A stretch of DNA of 50,416 nucleotides from IMG/VR virus record IMGVR_UViG_3300036822_000288, positions 1-50,416 of that record; one strand, given 5' to 3'. The notes under the pieces were generated by a model. The model made no database searches, was not told where the DNA came from, and was given only the letters and a program-made list of their open reading frames with translations. Below, one piece after another: positions 1 to 7,904 of this stretch. Numbering within the stretch: the first letter of the stretch is position 1; each line of letters begins with the position of its first letter. The DNA comes from a virus. The translations under genes and the position numbers were made by a program.

Positions 1-919
1 TCAACCTACTTGTAAAAGATCGATCACGCACTGACTAATCATCAAATCAAGATGCGCACCGCCCGCATTTTTATAAACGGTAATGTCCTTATCCGTGCGC
101 TGGTGGTCAGAACGTTGGCACAGTTCGAAAAGATCTGCCTCAATCTGCTGTTCGCTCATCTCTCCGCTTTGTAGAGGAATTGCGATGTCCCCCGAAAGCA
201 GCGCGGCGGCGCGATCATCGACAAAGATTCGAGCCTTTTGTAGCAGTGCACCGTCAGCTTCCTGCATATCCGGGCGGTAACCGCCGACTAAATCGATATG
301 TGTACCCGGCTTGACCCAATTCCCTTTAATTACCGGGCTGGTGGCGCTGGTTGCCGTGGAAATGATGTCTGCGCGAGAAACGGCGGTGGCAAGATCGTCT
401 ACGATACGTGCGTTGATGCTCTGCTGGTGGAGGCTGTCTAACAGTGGATAAAGCTTCTCAGCGGAGCGATTCCACAGCAATACTTCTGAAATGCCCGGGC
501 GAACCTGTAAATGTGCCTGTACCAACGCTCGCGCAACAGGGCCCGCGCCAATCACCAGCAGCGTGTGGCTATCTGGGCGACTGAGAAACTGGGATGCCAA
601 TGCTGAGTCGGCTGCCGTTTTGAAACAGGTGATGGCGGGACCATCCAGAATGGCAGTTACCGCTTTTGTTGTCTGATCAAACACCACAAAAGCGGCGTGC
701 TCTGCTGGTAAGGGAGGCTGCGCCTGCACATTTTGCGGGTAGATGGAAGCGAGCTTAATACCCGCGCCATAGCCGGGCAGAATCACTCCGCGGCTGAACA
801 AGCCAAAGGCGCCATCGCCAATGAAATACTGGTCGCCAAGAGGACGTGCGCCCTGGTGTCCCCGCTCAAGCGCCTCAATTGCTGTTTTCCAACTTAACGT
901 TGCATTGATGTCCTGTGCA
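1..919 (-). pseudogene. Ornithine cyclodeaminase/mu-crystallin family gene, 5'-truncated by the prophage
   Basis: This is the 3' part (codons 10-310) of a host NAD(P)-dependent enzyme of the ornithine cyclodeaminase/delta1-pyrroline-2-carboxylate reductase family. The Rossmann glycine motif VIGAGPVARAL and the family signature VGGYRPDMQEAD are both present. Upstream of codon 10 the frame crosses the 13-bp att core and meets a TAG in phage DNA at about 932. There is no ATG or GTG before a TTG at 799-801, which would delete about 44 N-terminal residues. The missing start codon and first nine codons are at 50390-50416. Joined, they give 310 aa, normal for the family. The gene is read in the same direction as int, so it may get read-through transcripts from the prophage, but it is probably non-functional in the lysogen. 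Confidence 0.9.
907..919. other. attL: attL core (13 bp)
   Basis: GATGTCCTGTGCA is identical to 50390-50402. Host sequence lies to the left and the int end lies 27 bp to the right. Joining the host flanks across one core copy restores the reading frame of the interrupted gene, which supports this as the exchange region. Confidence 0.9.
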
Positions 920-945
920 CAACATCTCTTCTAAGTGCAATGAAT

Positions 946-2247
946 TTAAATGAATTTTCTGATTTCCAATTTGTCTTGGGGCACCAGTGGGGCATTTCTT
1001 CCCAATTTCTGGTTTAACATCTCCACTTGATCGATACTGTTTTCTGGCATCCAGGAGCCATAAACGGTATAAACCATCTGTGCACTTGAATGCCCCAATT
1101 GCGAAGCGATGAACGATGGATTTGCTCCAGCTGTTAGCAACCAGCATGCAAATGTGTGCCGTGATTGATAAGCCTTGCGATGCTTCAATCCGGCCTTCTT
1201 CATTATCGAGTCCCACATGGCACTGAGGGAACCAACGGCATAATGGTGCCCTCTATTATTGCCGGTTGCATTGAGTTTTGGCGAAAAGATAAAAGTGCAG
1301 CGGTGCGTTCTTTTCCTGTCATATTCCCTTAGTTTGATCTCAATCAGGTGTTGCTTACTCACCCGAGTAAGCTCTGCCTGATTCCTAAGCGCTTCTATGG
1401 CTGGAGCGACAAGATAAATAACCCTGTCGGTACCAGCATCCGTTTTTGGCAAAGTGAAGTCACCAAGTGAAGTTAAGTTTCTTCTTACTGTCAACGTCCC
1501 CGCCTTCAGGTCTACATCCTCCCACGCGAGGCTTACCAGCTCACCGTGTCGAACCCCTGTGTAAAATGCTACAGTCCATAAATTAGCGATCTGTCTGGTT
1601 CGACATGCACCGACAAAGCGTTCGAACTCTGCCTTGCTTAAAGGATCCGGCTCTGCTTTAGACTTCTTAAGCGCTGTTATGGAACCGAACGGGTTTGATG
1701 ATGTATACCCATTATCAGCTGCGAACCGAAACATTCCGCTAAAAATTGCCATATAGTGGTTAACAGTTGGCACCTTGCGACCCGAAGCTATTTCTGACTG
1801 TCTGGACCTGGGGTTATGTGGACCAGTTAGAATTTCCTTTCTAAAGAAGAGAACATCTTCCTTTGATATGGCAGAAACCATTTTTGCAGGCCCTAGTTTA
1901 GGAACCATATTGGTTACAACAGAAACGTATCGTCGTAGTGTATTGGCGCTAATTTCAAGCTTCTTCAGATCCAGCCATTTACCCGCAAGTTCACTAACGC
2001 TTATTTCCTTACTGTTAAGGCCAAATCGCTTCAGATTCACCGAATCAGGAAACTGTGAGGCATAATTGAAGTTTCCCATTTTGATGGCGAAGCATACTGA
2101 TGACCGTAACTCACCAGCCACCTTTCTGTTTTTGGCGGTGTCAGGCACGCCAAGGTTCTCTCTTACCCTTTGACCTCTGAAATTAAACCAGATGCGGAGC
2201 GAACCGCCGTGTTTTTCTACGCCCGTTGGGTATGTTGTATTGCTCAT
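946..2247 (-). CDS. int: Tyrosine recombinase (prophage integrase)
   Basis: At 433 aa this is a lambda-family integrase that recombines attP with attB at the core beside its 3' end. Residues about 80-180 form the core-binding (SAM-like) domain and about 200-410 the catalytic domain. Visible catalytic residues are Arg233 (TGVRHGEL), Arg363 in YQSRHTF (Tyr replaces the usual first His of HxxR, as in many coliphage integrases), His386 (QLGHSS) and the probable nucleophile Tyr396. The start has a strong AGGAGG, part of which is buried in a hairpin at 2254-2270. The gene follows xis on the same strand, the normal order for N-controlled int/xis expression. Confidence 0.96.
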   Translation of the reverse strand: MSNTTYPTGVEKHGGSLRIWFNFRGQRVRENLGVPDTAKNRKVAGELRSSVCFAIKMGNFNYASQFPDSVNLKRFGLNSKEISVSELAGKWLDLKKLEISANTLRRYVSVVTNMVPKLGPAKMVSAISKEDVLFFRKEILTGPHNPRSRQSEIASGRKVPTVNHYMAIFSGMFRFAADNGYTSSNPFGSITALKKSKAEPDPLSKAEFERFVGACRTRQIANLWTVAFYTGVRHGELVSLAWEDVDLKAGTLTVRRNLTSLGDFTLPKTDAGTDRVIYLVAPAIEALRNQAELTRVSKQHLIEIKLREYDRKRTHRCTFIFSPKLNATGNNRGHHYAVGSLSAMWDSIMKKAGLKHRKAYQSRHTFACWLLTAGANPSFIASQLGHSSAQMVYTVYGSWMPENSIDQVEMLNQKLGRNAPLVPQDKLEIRKFI

Positions 2248-2253
2248 TTGTCC

Positions 2254-2270
2254 CTCCTGGCGCCCAGGAG
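2254..2270 (-). promoter_or_regulatory. Hairpin overlapping the int ribosome-binding site
   Basis: On the minus strand CTCCTGG-GCG-CCAGGAG forms a perfect 7-bp stem with a 3-nt loop. Its 3' arm contains most of the int Shine-Dalgarno (AGGAGG at 2253-2258), just upstream of the ATG at 2245-2247. It could limit int translation. The function is inferred. Confidence 0.55.
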
Positions 2271-2302
2271 CTTCGCCAGCATAACTATTTCCTTACTACT
2301 GG

Positions 2303-2536
2303 TCACGAAGCAGGGTGCTTTTGTCCGGCAATCCAGGCATCAATCGCCTTGCGGTTATACATGCACTCGCTGTTATGGCGTGGCTCGTTCTCTGGCGAGA
2401 TATGCTTGTACTCACGCCCCATCAGCCAAGATTTTTTGCGGGCGCGCTCAATTGTTCCCGGCTTTAAACCGGTTACTGCGATAAGCAATTTTTCTGTCAC
2501 CCATTCATTGGGCACAATTTGGATCACGTTTTCCAT
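2303..2536 (-). CDS. xis: Excisionase
   Basis: This 77-aa basic protein matches the phage excisionase family once called DUF1233. The conserved block TGLKPGTIERARKKSW is followed by GREYKH and a C-terminal YNRKAIDAWI. These proteins bind the attachment arms and turn integrase toward excision. It sits just upstream of int on the same strand, as in lambdoid phages. The ATG is preceded by a GGAGAG-type ribosome site. Confidence 0.88.
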   Translation of the reverse strand: MENVIQIVPNEWVTEKLLIAVTGLKPGTIERARKKSWLMGREYKHISPENEPRHNSECMYNRKAIDAWIAGQKHPAS

Positions 2537-2554
2537 TGGCTCTCCGGATGTTGG

Positions 2555-2605
2555 TATATGACAACAAATAGGGTTAATCGGGTGGGATGTGGCTATATGG
2601 CAACA
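2555..2605. repeat. Two 12-bp direct repeats upstream of xis
   Basis: TATATGACAACA (2555-2566) and TATATGGCAACA (2594-2605) differ at one base and start 39 bp apart, about four helical turns. They lie in the 69-bp non-coding gap in front of xis. They may be Xis/Int binding sites or a local operator; no function is established. Confidence 0.4.
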
Positions 2606-2710
2606 TCACTTAGATTCAGGCCATAGCCAGGCGATGATGATTAAAGCAATTAGGGCAACCCACTGAAGCAGGTCGCCAAGGGTTATGGGTTCGTCGCAGG
2701 TGGTGGTCAT
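2606..2710 (-). CDS. Small single-span membrane protein (34 aa)
   Basis: A short hydrophilic N-terminus is followed by a hydrophobic stretch, LLQWVALIALIIIAWLW, and the tail PESK. This suggests one transmembrane helix. Its ATG overlaps the TGA of the preceding gene (ATGA at 2707-2710), so translation is probably coupled. Function unknown. Confidence 0.6.
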   Translation of the reverse strand: MTTTCDEPITLGDLLQWVALIALIIIAWLWPESK

Positions 2711-2871
2711 GCGTACCACTTGTCGATTTTGTCGTACTCCTCGACCACATCCCCATAGCCGAGCGACTTCAGCAGGTCGCAAATCACATCATCTGCATTC
2801 ACATGGGCAATCTCTTTGTCCCTGAGCCCCTGGAGGATGAGCAACTTCGCCAGCGCTTCTTCTCTGGACAT
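2707..2871 (-). CDS. Small phage protein (54 aa)
   Basis: The product is acidic and mostly helical, beginning MSREEALAKLLILQGL. The start is preceded by AGGAG. The ATGA overlap with the next membrane-peptide gene indicates co-translation. No domain recognised. Confidence 0.6.
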   Translation of the reverse strand: MSREEALAKLLILQGLRDKEIAHVNADDVICDLLKSLGYGDVVEEYDKIDKWYA

Positions 2872-2880
2872 AACAACTCC

Positions 2881-3135
2881 TTAGTCGAAGAACCTGATGG
2901 TGTAAGCTTTACCCCAGCCAACGCCAGAGCAGACTACACCGTTAACCTGCGCGCCGGTCTGCGTGGTGGCGGTGAATCCGGTGTGATAGAAATCCTCCTT
3001 GCCGCAACCAAACCATGAGTAACCGGTTTGCTTCACGTCCTTGTAGCCATTCTGAGCAAGTACCTTTCCTGCTCCTTCAGGGTCGGTGCAGGCAGATGAC
3101 AGAAACACTAAAGCGGCACATGCAATGATGCGCAT
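2881..3135 (-). CDS. Small phage lipoprotein
   Basis: The 84-aa product starts with a lipoprotein signal peptide, MRIIACAALVFLSSAC; the lipobox cysteine at residue 16 is followed by TDPEG. The mature part has paired cysteines and resembles small lipoproteins common in lambdoid left arms. It probably sits on the inner face of the envelope. Function unknown; an envelope or exclusion role is conjecture. The ATG has a GAGGAG ribosome site. Confidence 0.72.
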   Translation of the reverse strand: MRIIACAALVFLSSACTDPEGAGKVLAQNGYKDVKQTGYSWFGCGKEDFYHTGFTATTQTGAQVNGVVCSGVGWGKAYTIRFFD

Positions 3136-3179
3136 AACAACTCCTCACGCAGAGCGAGATAAAGGTTAATGGGGGGGGA

Positions 3180-3491
3180 TTACTTCAGTGTGATGTGGGG
3201 AATTTGCCCGGCAGCGATAGCATCAAGCACTCGGATTGTGACATCTGAATCGATATCAAGCCTCTCCAGCGCATAAAGAGCTTCATGGCGCTTTCGATTT
3301 TCTTCGGTACGGAACTCGTCACAGTAATGAAGCGTTCCTGTGTGAATGCATTTCACTGCACACTCGTTTGCAAATTGCCAAAGCACTAAGCAATTTTGCC
3401 ACTCCCACTTAAGGCTCCCAAATCTCGGAAAGTAACCTTCGCAAAAACAACCAACTGGTGGCAATCCATCTCCATTCCATTCAATACTCAT
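3180..3491 (-). CDS. Hypothetical phage protein (103 aa)
   Basis: I chose the start MSIEWNGDGLPP because GAGGGTGGC precedes it; an upstream in-frame ATG would add nine unlikely residues. Several cysteines (GCFCEG, NEC, VKC) precede an acidic helical C-terminus. The ATG overlaps the end of the next gene upstream by 4 bp. The N-terminus looks like a family frequent in Enterobacterales prophages, but I know no function. Confidence 0.7.
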   Translation of the reverse strand: MSIEWNGDGLPPVGCFCEGYFPRFGSLKWEWQNCLVLWQFANECAVKCIHTGTLHYCDEFRTEENRKRHEALYALERLDIDSDVTIRVLDAIAAGQIPHITLK

Positions 3492-3700
3492 GCCACCCTC
3501 CGATGTCTCTGCGCCCACAATTCCTTCTCATGGTCTTCCCGGCACTCACTGCAACAATAGCTTGTCCCTTCAAGTGATGGCTCGCCGCAGTCTGCATTCA
3601 AGCAAACCGGTGAGCGCGGCGCGGGTATCGGGCGATTAGCCAGCGCTATCTCTGTGTTGAGGATTTCGAGGTCTGATGCGTTATCTGCTTCATCGCACAT
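3488..3700 (-). CDS. TraR/DksA-like zinc-finger protein
   Basis: The 70-aa protein has an acidic helical N-terminus and a C-terminal four-cysteine zinc finger (CLNADC then CCSEC). This is the layout of short TraR/DksA-family phage proteins, which bind the RNA polymerase secondary channel. The start at 3700 follows GGAG; a longer frame upstream is unlikely. It overlaps the DUF5405-like gene by 11 bp. Polymerase binding is inferred from the family. Confidence 0.72.
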   Translation of the reverse strand: MCDEADNASDLEILNTEIALANRPIPAPRSPVCLNADCGEPSLEGTSYCCSECREDHEKELWAQRHRRVA

Positions 3701-3965
3701 TTTCCATCTCCTTAAATGCCTGCTCACACTGCAAAGCCACGCGGTTAATGTGCTGCTCCATCGCCTGCAGCGACTGCACATCTGACAGTTGCACATCCAG
3801 GTGAATCAGCCCGGTAATCGCTTGGCTGAATTTTGGGTAGTAGCCGACGAGTGACAGGTATTCGCTGCCAGCGTTCTTTCCTTCCTTGACTGTCTTCTTC
3901 TCCTGAACGATGTACTGATACTGGTCAGCGGTCAGGACGTATTTGTCGCCGATGTCGATTTGCAT
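3690..3965 (-). CDS. DUF5405-like phage protein
   Basis: The 91-aa protein starts MQIDIGDKYVLTADQYQYIV, recalling the DUF5405 family of P2-like and lambdoid phages. Beta-rich N-terminal and helical C-terminal halves are likely. The ATG has a TGGAGAAAT ribosome site. It lies just after a strong minus-strand terminator (3989-4012), so its expression from pL needs read-through. Function unknown. Confidence 0.68.
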   Translation of the reverse strand: MQIDIGDKYVLTADQYQYIVQEKKTVKEGKNAGSEYLSLVGYYPKFSQAITGLIHLDVQLSDVQSLQAMEQHINRVALQCEQAFKEMENVR

Positions 3966-3988
3966 GGTATTTCTCCAAAATTTGAGCG

Positions 3989-4012
3989 TAAAAAAACCTG
4001 CCGGGGCAGGTT
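3989..4012 (-). terminator. Rho-independent terminator
   Basis: On the minus strand AACCTGCC-CC-GGCAGGTT is an 8-bp stem followed by a run of Ts. The hairpin includes the stop codon of the gene at 4011-4190. It lies inside the left operon. Confidence 0.85.
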
Positions 4013-4190
4013 ATGTTTTTTTCTCTGTATTGTCTTTGGGTGTGTCATCAGGCCACGGCTCATCGCTTAGCGGTCCACTATCACCGCATTCTGCACACAC
4101 CCAGTCGCCAGTCCTGATTCCTCTGACAATTTCTTTGCTGATAGCAAATGAGCCACACTCAGGACACTTCTTTGGTTTATAACGAGCCAT
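4011..4190 (-). CDS. Small zinc-ribbon protein (59 aa)
   Basis: MARYKPKKCPECGS begins the first CxxC knuckle, and WVCAECG is the second, 23 residues on. The tail is acidic then lysine-rich. This fits a rubredoxin-type zinc ribbon of unknown role. The TAA lies within the terminator hairpin, which is unusual but tidy. Confidence 0.65.
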   Translation of the reverse strand: MARYKPKKCPECGSFAISKEIVRGIRTGDWVCAECGDSGPLSDEPWPDDTPKDNTEKKT

Positions 4191-4297
4191 AATTGATTCA
4201 ACCTCGATATTTTCTCCATTACAATTTGCTGCATTCTCTATAGGAATTCCATAAGAAAAAATTTAATCAAGAATTAAATTTTCAACTGGATTAATTC

Positions 4298-4317
4298 AAA
4301 TAAAACCGCTTTCGCGG
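4298..4317 (-). terminator. Rho-independent terminator
   Basis: The minus strand reads CCGC-GAAA-GCGG followed by TTTTATTT. It ends the transcript 19 bp after the gene at 4336-4755. Confidence 0.7.
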
Positions 4318-4335
4318 CTATCGGTAGGTGAGCAC

Positions 4336-4755
4336 TCAAGTGGTGCTGTCGGTGGGTGGACTGAAGTGATTGATGCCTCGGCGCCAAATATCCTTGATGG
4401 TCGACCAGTCAATCATAATGGATTCTTCCCACTGGCCTTTATCGCCGCAATCCTCGCACCCTTCGCCAGCGCACTCATGACAGGTTATGGTATGCCTTAC
4501 ATAGAACTCAGCAGAAAGCGCGAACTTCGCTCCGTTCTCAGCAGTCAGTTCTCGCGGCACAGCAACGAAGCCATCTGGCAACTTGTAAGGCTGACTTACA
4601 GGTTGGTTGCGCAGAGCCTCACTCTCCCTGCGACGTCGCAATTCCAGCAGCAGGCATAGTAATTCCGCATCTTCACCACCACTCCCCATTGCTTCCATGG
4701 TTTCAATCCATGCGCCTAATCCGCCATCAGGTTTACGCTGCTCATCGCTTATCAT
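4336..4755 (-). CDS. Hypothetical phage protein with cysteine pairs (139 aa)
   Basis: The start MISDEQRKPDGG is chosen because AAAGGTGGCAGCG precedes it; an ATG seven codons upstream has no ribosome site. The middle contains LPDGFVAVPREL, and then CHECAGEGCEDCG, a DnaJ-like zinc-binding cluster. The C-terminus is variable. Mosaic early proteins of this type are common in lambdoid left arms. Role unknown. It overlaps the upstream gene by 14 bp. Confidence 0.68.
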   Translation of the reverse strand: MISDEQRKPDGGLGAWIETMEAMGSGGEDAELLCLLLELRRRRESEALRNQPVSQPYKLPDGFVAVPRELTAENGAKFALSAEFYVRHTITCHECAGEGCEDCGDKGQWEESIMIDWSTIKDIWRRGINHFSPPTDSTT

Positions 4756-5119
4756 CGCTGCCACCTTTAGCTGCATCGGCGCGGAGTTGGTTGCGATCTG
4801 GTGACTGTAGGTAGTGGTTGATTATCGCGGTGATGACTAATTCTGTGTCTTTGACATAAACACTATCTTCATCGCAATGAATCTTAGCAGTGTCGTGAAA
4901 AACGTCTGTTAGCCTATTCATCAGGTTCTCATCTGGATAAACCGGGATGAATATCGCGTCGCGGCGGGCAATCTCTTTCTGCGCCATATCCAACTTCTGC
5001 TGCAGGGCTGCGTAGTCTTCGTACTTAACGAACCTTCCTTCCAGGTGCGGCGGGACCGGCCATACGTCGAAAATTCCATCTGAATCTTCAGCTAGGTCGT
5101 ACCTGATTACTTCGCTCAT
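4742..5119 (-). CDS. Hypothetical Ead/Ea22-like phage protein (125 aa)
   Basis: The N-terminus is acidic and is followed by LEGRFVKYEDYAALQQKL and a coiled-coil stretch ending MAQKEIARRDA. This 'YEDYAALQQKL' module recurs in modular, fast-evolving lambdoid early proteins such as Ea22-like ones. The start has an AGGGG ribosome site. No enzymatic motif seen. Confidence 0.68.
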   Translation of the reverse strand: MSEVIRYDLAEDSDGIFDVWPVPPHLEGRFVKYEDYAALQQKLDMAQKEIARRDAIFIPVYPDENLMNRLTDVFHDTAKIHCDEDSVYVKDTELVITAIINHYLQSPDRNQLRADAAKGGSDDKR

Positions 5120-5128
5120 ATTTACCCC

Positions 5129-5524
5129 TTATTCGCCAACCGGCCACAGGCCAGCCTTGATTAATCTGGCGCGGCGCTGTGCCGCCTCTGTGTTAATTCG
5201 CTGGCTGTCATTGGTAGCCATGCCGAAAGCGCGCCATGAAACGACGATCGCCTTAGGGTTTTTGTGAGTGATTCGCTTTGTGCTGACCAGCGTGTAAGTG
5301 AAGTCGGTGCATCCATCCACCGGCACCGGGTCGCTGGCAGTAATTACCGCCGTCTCACCGCGCAGGCAGCCGCGCATGATGCTGTTGAACTGTCCGAGTG
5401 ACATACGGAAAAGGGCGCTTAATTCGCGCCCTGTTTTTGGTCCCTTACTCAGCTGCCAGACGGCTCGCTCCTTGAAACCGCTGTTAGGCGCAGCGTTGCG
5501 CCGGTACTGTGCAAGTTTGCGCAT
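5129..5524 (-). CDS. Hypothetical phage protein, possible winged helix (131 aa)
   Basis: The basic N-terminus MRKLAQYRRNA is followed by a helix-turn-helix-like segment, GPKTGRELSALFRMSLGQF. The C-terminus carries an arginine-rich helix, EAAQRRARLIKAGLW. It lies 2 bp downstream of recT and probably belongs to the same transcript. DNA binding is inferred from the segment only. Confidence 0.65.
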   Translation of the reverse strand: MRKLAQYRRNAAPNSGFKERAVWQLSKGPKTGRELSALFRMSLGQFNSIMRGCLRGETAVITASDPVPVDGCTDFTYTLVSTKRITHKNPKAIVVSWRAFGMATNDSQRINTEAAQRRARLIKAGLWPVGE

Positions 5525-5526
5525 GG

Positions 5527-6426
5527 CTACGCTCCCGCTTCATCCAGCTCCGCTTTGCGGATCAGATAAACGTCAGTGGCTTTCTCAAGGTGTACGGTGC
5601 TGTCAGCCAGCACCTTCGCCGCGTACTTGTAGAAGCGATCAAGACTCGAAACAGAATCAGCATTGGCTGAAGCTTCGGTAAAATCGGCCAGCAGCTGATC
5701 CGGCGAGCGCGGTGCATCATTGGTGCTCGTCGCCGGGTTAATTTCGCGCTCAGTCTGCTGTGTTTCGGGCTTGTTGTTGATAAGGTTGTTCAGGTCGGCA
5801 CGGCTGCGCGCCGGGGTGACATCGCGCTCTGCGCGCTGCTGAGGCTCAAATTCGTCTGGCGTGTACACACCAAGAATCACGTCAGGGCAGTACAGGCGCG
5901 CCCAGTATTTGACGGCCAGATAAGCAAGCTGCTGCTTTGGTGCTGTTTTCCAGAGCGGGGAGTTACGCGTGGTGACGTACTCCATGAACAGTGGTTCACC
6001 CCAGGTGATTTCCGTTTCACCGCGCAGCACCGCGCCGACGCGCACAAACAGGCCGCGCTCATTGGATGCGTTCGCTGCTCCCGGCTTAAACTTCTCCCAG
6101 TCGCCGCCGTATTCGTATTTGAAGCGGCCCTGAACGGCTGTTGAGCTGGTGATCACCGCGTTAACCAGTTGGGCCTCATAACCCAGCGTGCCGTTTACCA
6201 GGTGCGTTTTTTGCGCCACTGCGTAGGGATTCATTCCCCACTGTGCCGCCTGCAGCGCGATCGCCAGGCAGTCAGCAGGCTTTCCGGCCAGATGCCCCGG
6301 CACCGTTGCGCGGCCTTCGGCCATCACATTGGCAAACGCCTGTAACTTCTGCAGGCCGCTTGGGCTGAAGATGGCTGCTTTAGTATCAGCCTCATTGACT
6401 GGTGACTGCGTCAGTTCGTTGCTCAT
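5527..6426 (-). CDS. recT: RecT-family single-strand annealing protein
   Basis: The 299-aa protein has the RecT core: an N-terminal region with LAGKPADCLAIALQAAQWGMN, then NGTLGYEAQLVNAVI, and an acidic linker before a helical tail. RecT coats single-stranded DNA and anneals it, pairing with the adjacent exonuclease for recombination and concatemer formation. The start MSNELTQ follows AAAGGA and overlaps the exonuclease stop by 4 bp (ATGA), so they are translationally coupled. Confidence 0.92.
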   Translation of the reverse strand: MSNELTQSPVNEADTKAAIFSPSGLQKLQAFANVMAEGRATVPGHLAGKPADCLAIALQAAQWGMNPYAVAQKTHLVNGTLGYEAQLVNAVITSSTAVQGRFKYEYGGDWEKFKPGAANASNERGLFVRVGAVLRGETEITWGEPLFMEYVTTRNSPLWKTAPKQQLAYLAVKYWARLYCPDVILGVYTPDEFEPQQRAERDVTPARSRADLNNLINNKPETQQTEREINPATSTNDAPRSPDQLLADFTEASANADSVSSLDRFYKYAAKVLADSTVHLEKATDVYLIRKAELDEAGA

Positions 6427-7241
6427 GCGTAATCCTTTCTCTTGGCCCACTCAGGGCGCGTGATTTCTTCAATGCCGCCCCAGTTACCTGACTGCATGCA
6501 TTCGTGGTAGGCGGTCAGGTCGCGGCGGAACAGGTCATAACCGACTGAAACGTCATCCTCGCCGAGTTGGAAAACGCGAACCGGATACCGGCCGCAATCA
6601 ATTGACTCGCTAACGGCGATGAAAACGAAAAGCGGGTATTCGCCAAAGTGCTTGCTGTAGCCTTCGCGGTAGTAGGCGTCCTGAACGTGATAGCGGAACT
6701 CTTCGACGTGGCGCGCAAATCGGCTCATGTCCGCGACTTTCTTCACGTCCACGATCACTGGCTGGCCGGTCAGGAATTTATCCGGGCGAATACGGCATAG
6801 CTCGCCGGTTTGGTCATCGTTCCAGTAAATCGATGCTTCCTGATGCCCTTCGACTTCGAGAAGCCAGCGGGCGGCGGGATGGGCGAGGGCGCTGGCACGC
6901 ATCAGTTTCAGTTTTCGCCCCTGCTCGGCATCCATCACCGTCATACCAAGCCCTGAGCAGTCCTTCAGAAACGCCTGCTCGTTCGCTTTACCTTCGTTGG
7001 TGCGGCGGTTGAACTCCGGCGCAACGATAAACCGCTTGTCGAACTCTTCCGGCTCCAGCAGCAGGCAGTGAAGCGCGGTGCCCATATCGAGCGCCGCTTT
7101 CTTCTCTTCATCTTCAGGTGCCTCTTTGCGCCACTGGAAAATGGCTGGGTTGATCGCAATGTCATCTAGCTGCGACTTACTGATGCCGGCGCCGTGGTGA
7201 TACGCTTCGTTGCTGATGTCGAAATAAATGCCAGGCTCCAT
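6423..7241 (-). CDS. RecE-like 5'-3' exonuclease (PD-(D/E)XK, DUF3799 type)
   Basis: The 272-aa protein matches the nuclease part of RecE. MEPGIYFDISNEAYH opens it, ISKSQLDDIAINPA and MGTALHCLLLEP follow, and then come the catalytic strands with HQEASIYW, RIRPD and IVDVKKV (the D-x-K motif), ending with QDAYYREGY. Such enzymes resect duplex ends to load RecT. It is far shorter than E. coli RecE (866 aa) because only the nuclease domain is present. An in-frame GTG precedes the chosen ATG. Confidence 0.88.
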   Translation of the reverse strand: MEPGIYFDISNEAYHHGAGISKSQLDDIAINPAIFQWRKEAPEDEEKKAALDMGTALHCLLLEPEEFDKRFIVAPEFNRRTNEGKANEQAFLKDCSGLGMTVMDAEQGRKLKLMRASALAHPAARWLLEVEGHQEASIYWNDDQTGELCRIRPDKFLTGQPVIVDVKKVADMSRFARHVEEFRYHVQDAYYREGYSKHFGEYPLFVFIAVSESIDCGRYPVRVFQLGEDDVSVGYDLFRRDLTAYHECMQSGNWGGIEEITRPEWAKRKDYA

Positions 7242-7558
7242 CACGCCACCTCGTCGTAACTGTGTTTGTGCTTCCAGATTTCAATCGCCCGCTCGCGCTT
7301 CGCGGCGGTGATCATCATGTCGCGCATGAATGCGTCGGCAGCCATCTCCAGCTCATCATCCATGTCGAACATGCCCATGGCTTCGTGATCGAAATGTCTA
7401 AGCAAGTAGGCGCAGGCTGGCGCTACGATTGGGCTCATGTGACGCTGATCCAGAATGTTGTCAATGCGGGCTGCGATGATTTGCATCTCGTCATCAGGCA
7501 GGCTGTCGGCAATGGCCTGAACCTCCTTGCCGTCTTTGTCGTGCAACCGGAATTTCAT
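7241..7558 (-). CDS. Hypothetical phage protein (105 aa)
   Basis: The acidic, methionine-rich helical protein begins MKFRLHDKDGKEVQAIADSL. It overlaps the exonuclease start by one base (TGATG), so it is probably translationally coupled to it. It may be an accessory of the recombination module. No domain recognised. Confidence 0.68.
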   Translation of the reverse strand: MKFRLHDKDGKEVQAIADSLPDDEMQIIAARIDNILDQRHMSPIVAPACAYLLRHFDHEAMGMFDMDDELEMAADAFMRDMMITAAKRERAIEIWKHKHSYDEVA

Positions 7559-7692
7559 TTGCGCTCTCCCATGCCGAAAGCTCTCAGCATCTGGTTGATA
7601 AAAGTGAAATCCTTTGTCTGCTCAAGCATCTGGCGCTGGCGCTCAAGCTCTTCCTGCTGCTTCTGATACTGCTTAGTCTGCTGCTGGCTCAT
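7555..7692 (-). CDS. Small coiled-coil protein (45 aa)
   Basis: MSQQQTKQYQKQQEELERQ is a glutamine- and charge-rich helix, followed by a short amphipathic tail. ATGA-type overlaps at both ends place it in a tightly packed operon. Function unknown. Confidence 0.6.
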   Translation of the reverse strand: MSQQQTKQYQKQQEELERQRQMLEQTKDFTFINQMLRAFGMGERK

Positions 7693-7841
7693 GGCTGCCC
7701 CGGCTGATTTAAAGTGTCCATAAGAGAGCGCCAGCCTTTCTTAACGCTGGTGCGGATGCGGCCGATAACGCGGTCGAGTTGTGACTCATTTAACTGAGCA
7801 GCGCCCATGCTGACGCCGCCCGCGATGGAATAGCTCATCAT
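7689..7841 (-). CDS. Small phage protein (50 aa)
   Basis: Tandem ATGs begin the frame; AGGAG lies eight bases upstream of the first. The protein has a glycine-rich start (YSIAGGVSMGAAQ) and a basic helix, RVIGRIRTSVKKGWRS. Function unknown. Confidence 0.6.
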   Translation of the reverse strand: MMSYSIAGGVSMGAAQLNESQLDRVIGRIRTSVKKGWRSLMDTLNQPGQP

Positions 7842-7875
7842 GGGTATTGCTCCTGAAATTGGGTGACTGGTGTTG

Positions 7876-7904
7876 GAAAAAAGAACGGCACCATTGCGGT
7901 GCCG
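7876..7904 (-). terminator. Rho-independent terminator
   Basis: The minus strand reads CGGCACC-GCAAT-GGTGCCG followed by TTCTTTTTT. It separates the recombination genes from the upstream small genes. Confidence 0.85.

Noticed and set aside
875-1216. Minus-strand frame crossing attL
   Set aside because: It mixes antisense-frame int sequence with host DNA and has no plausible product; it exists only because of the junction.
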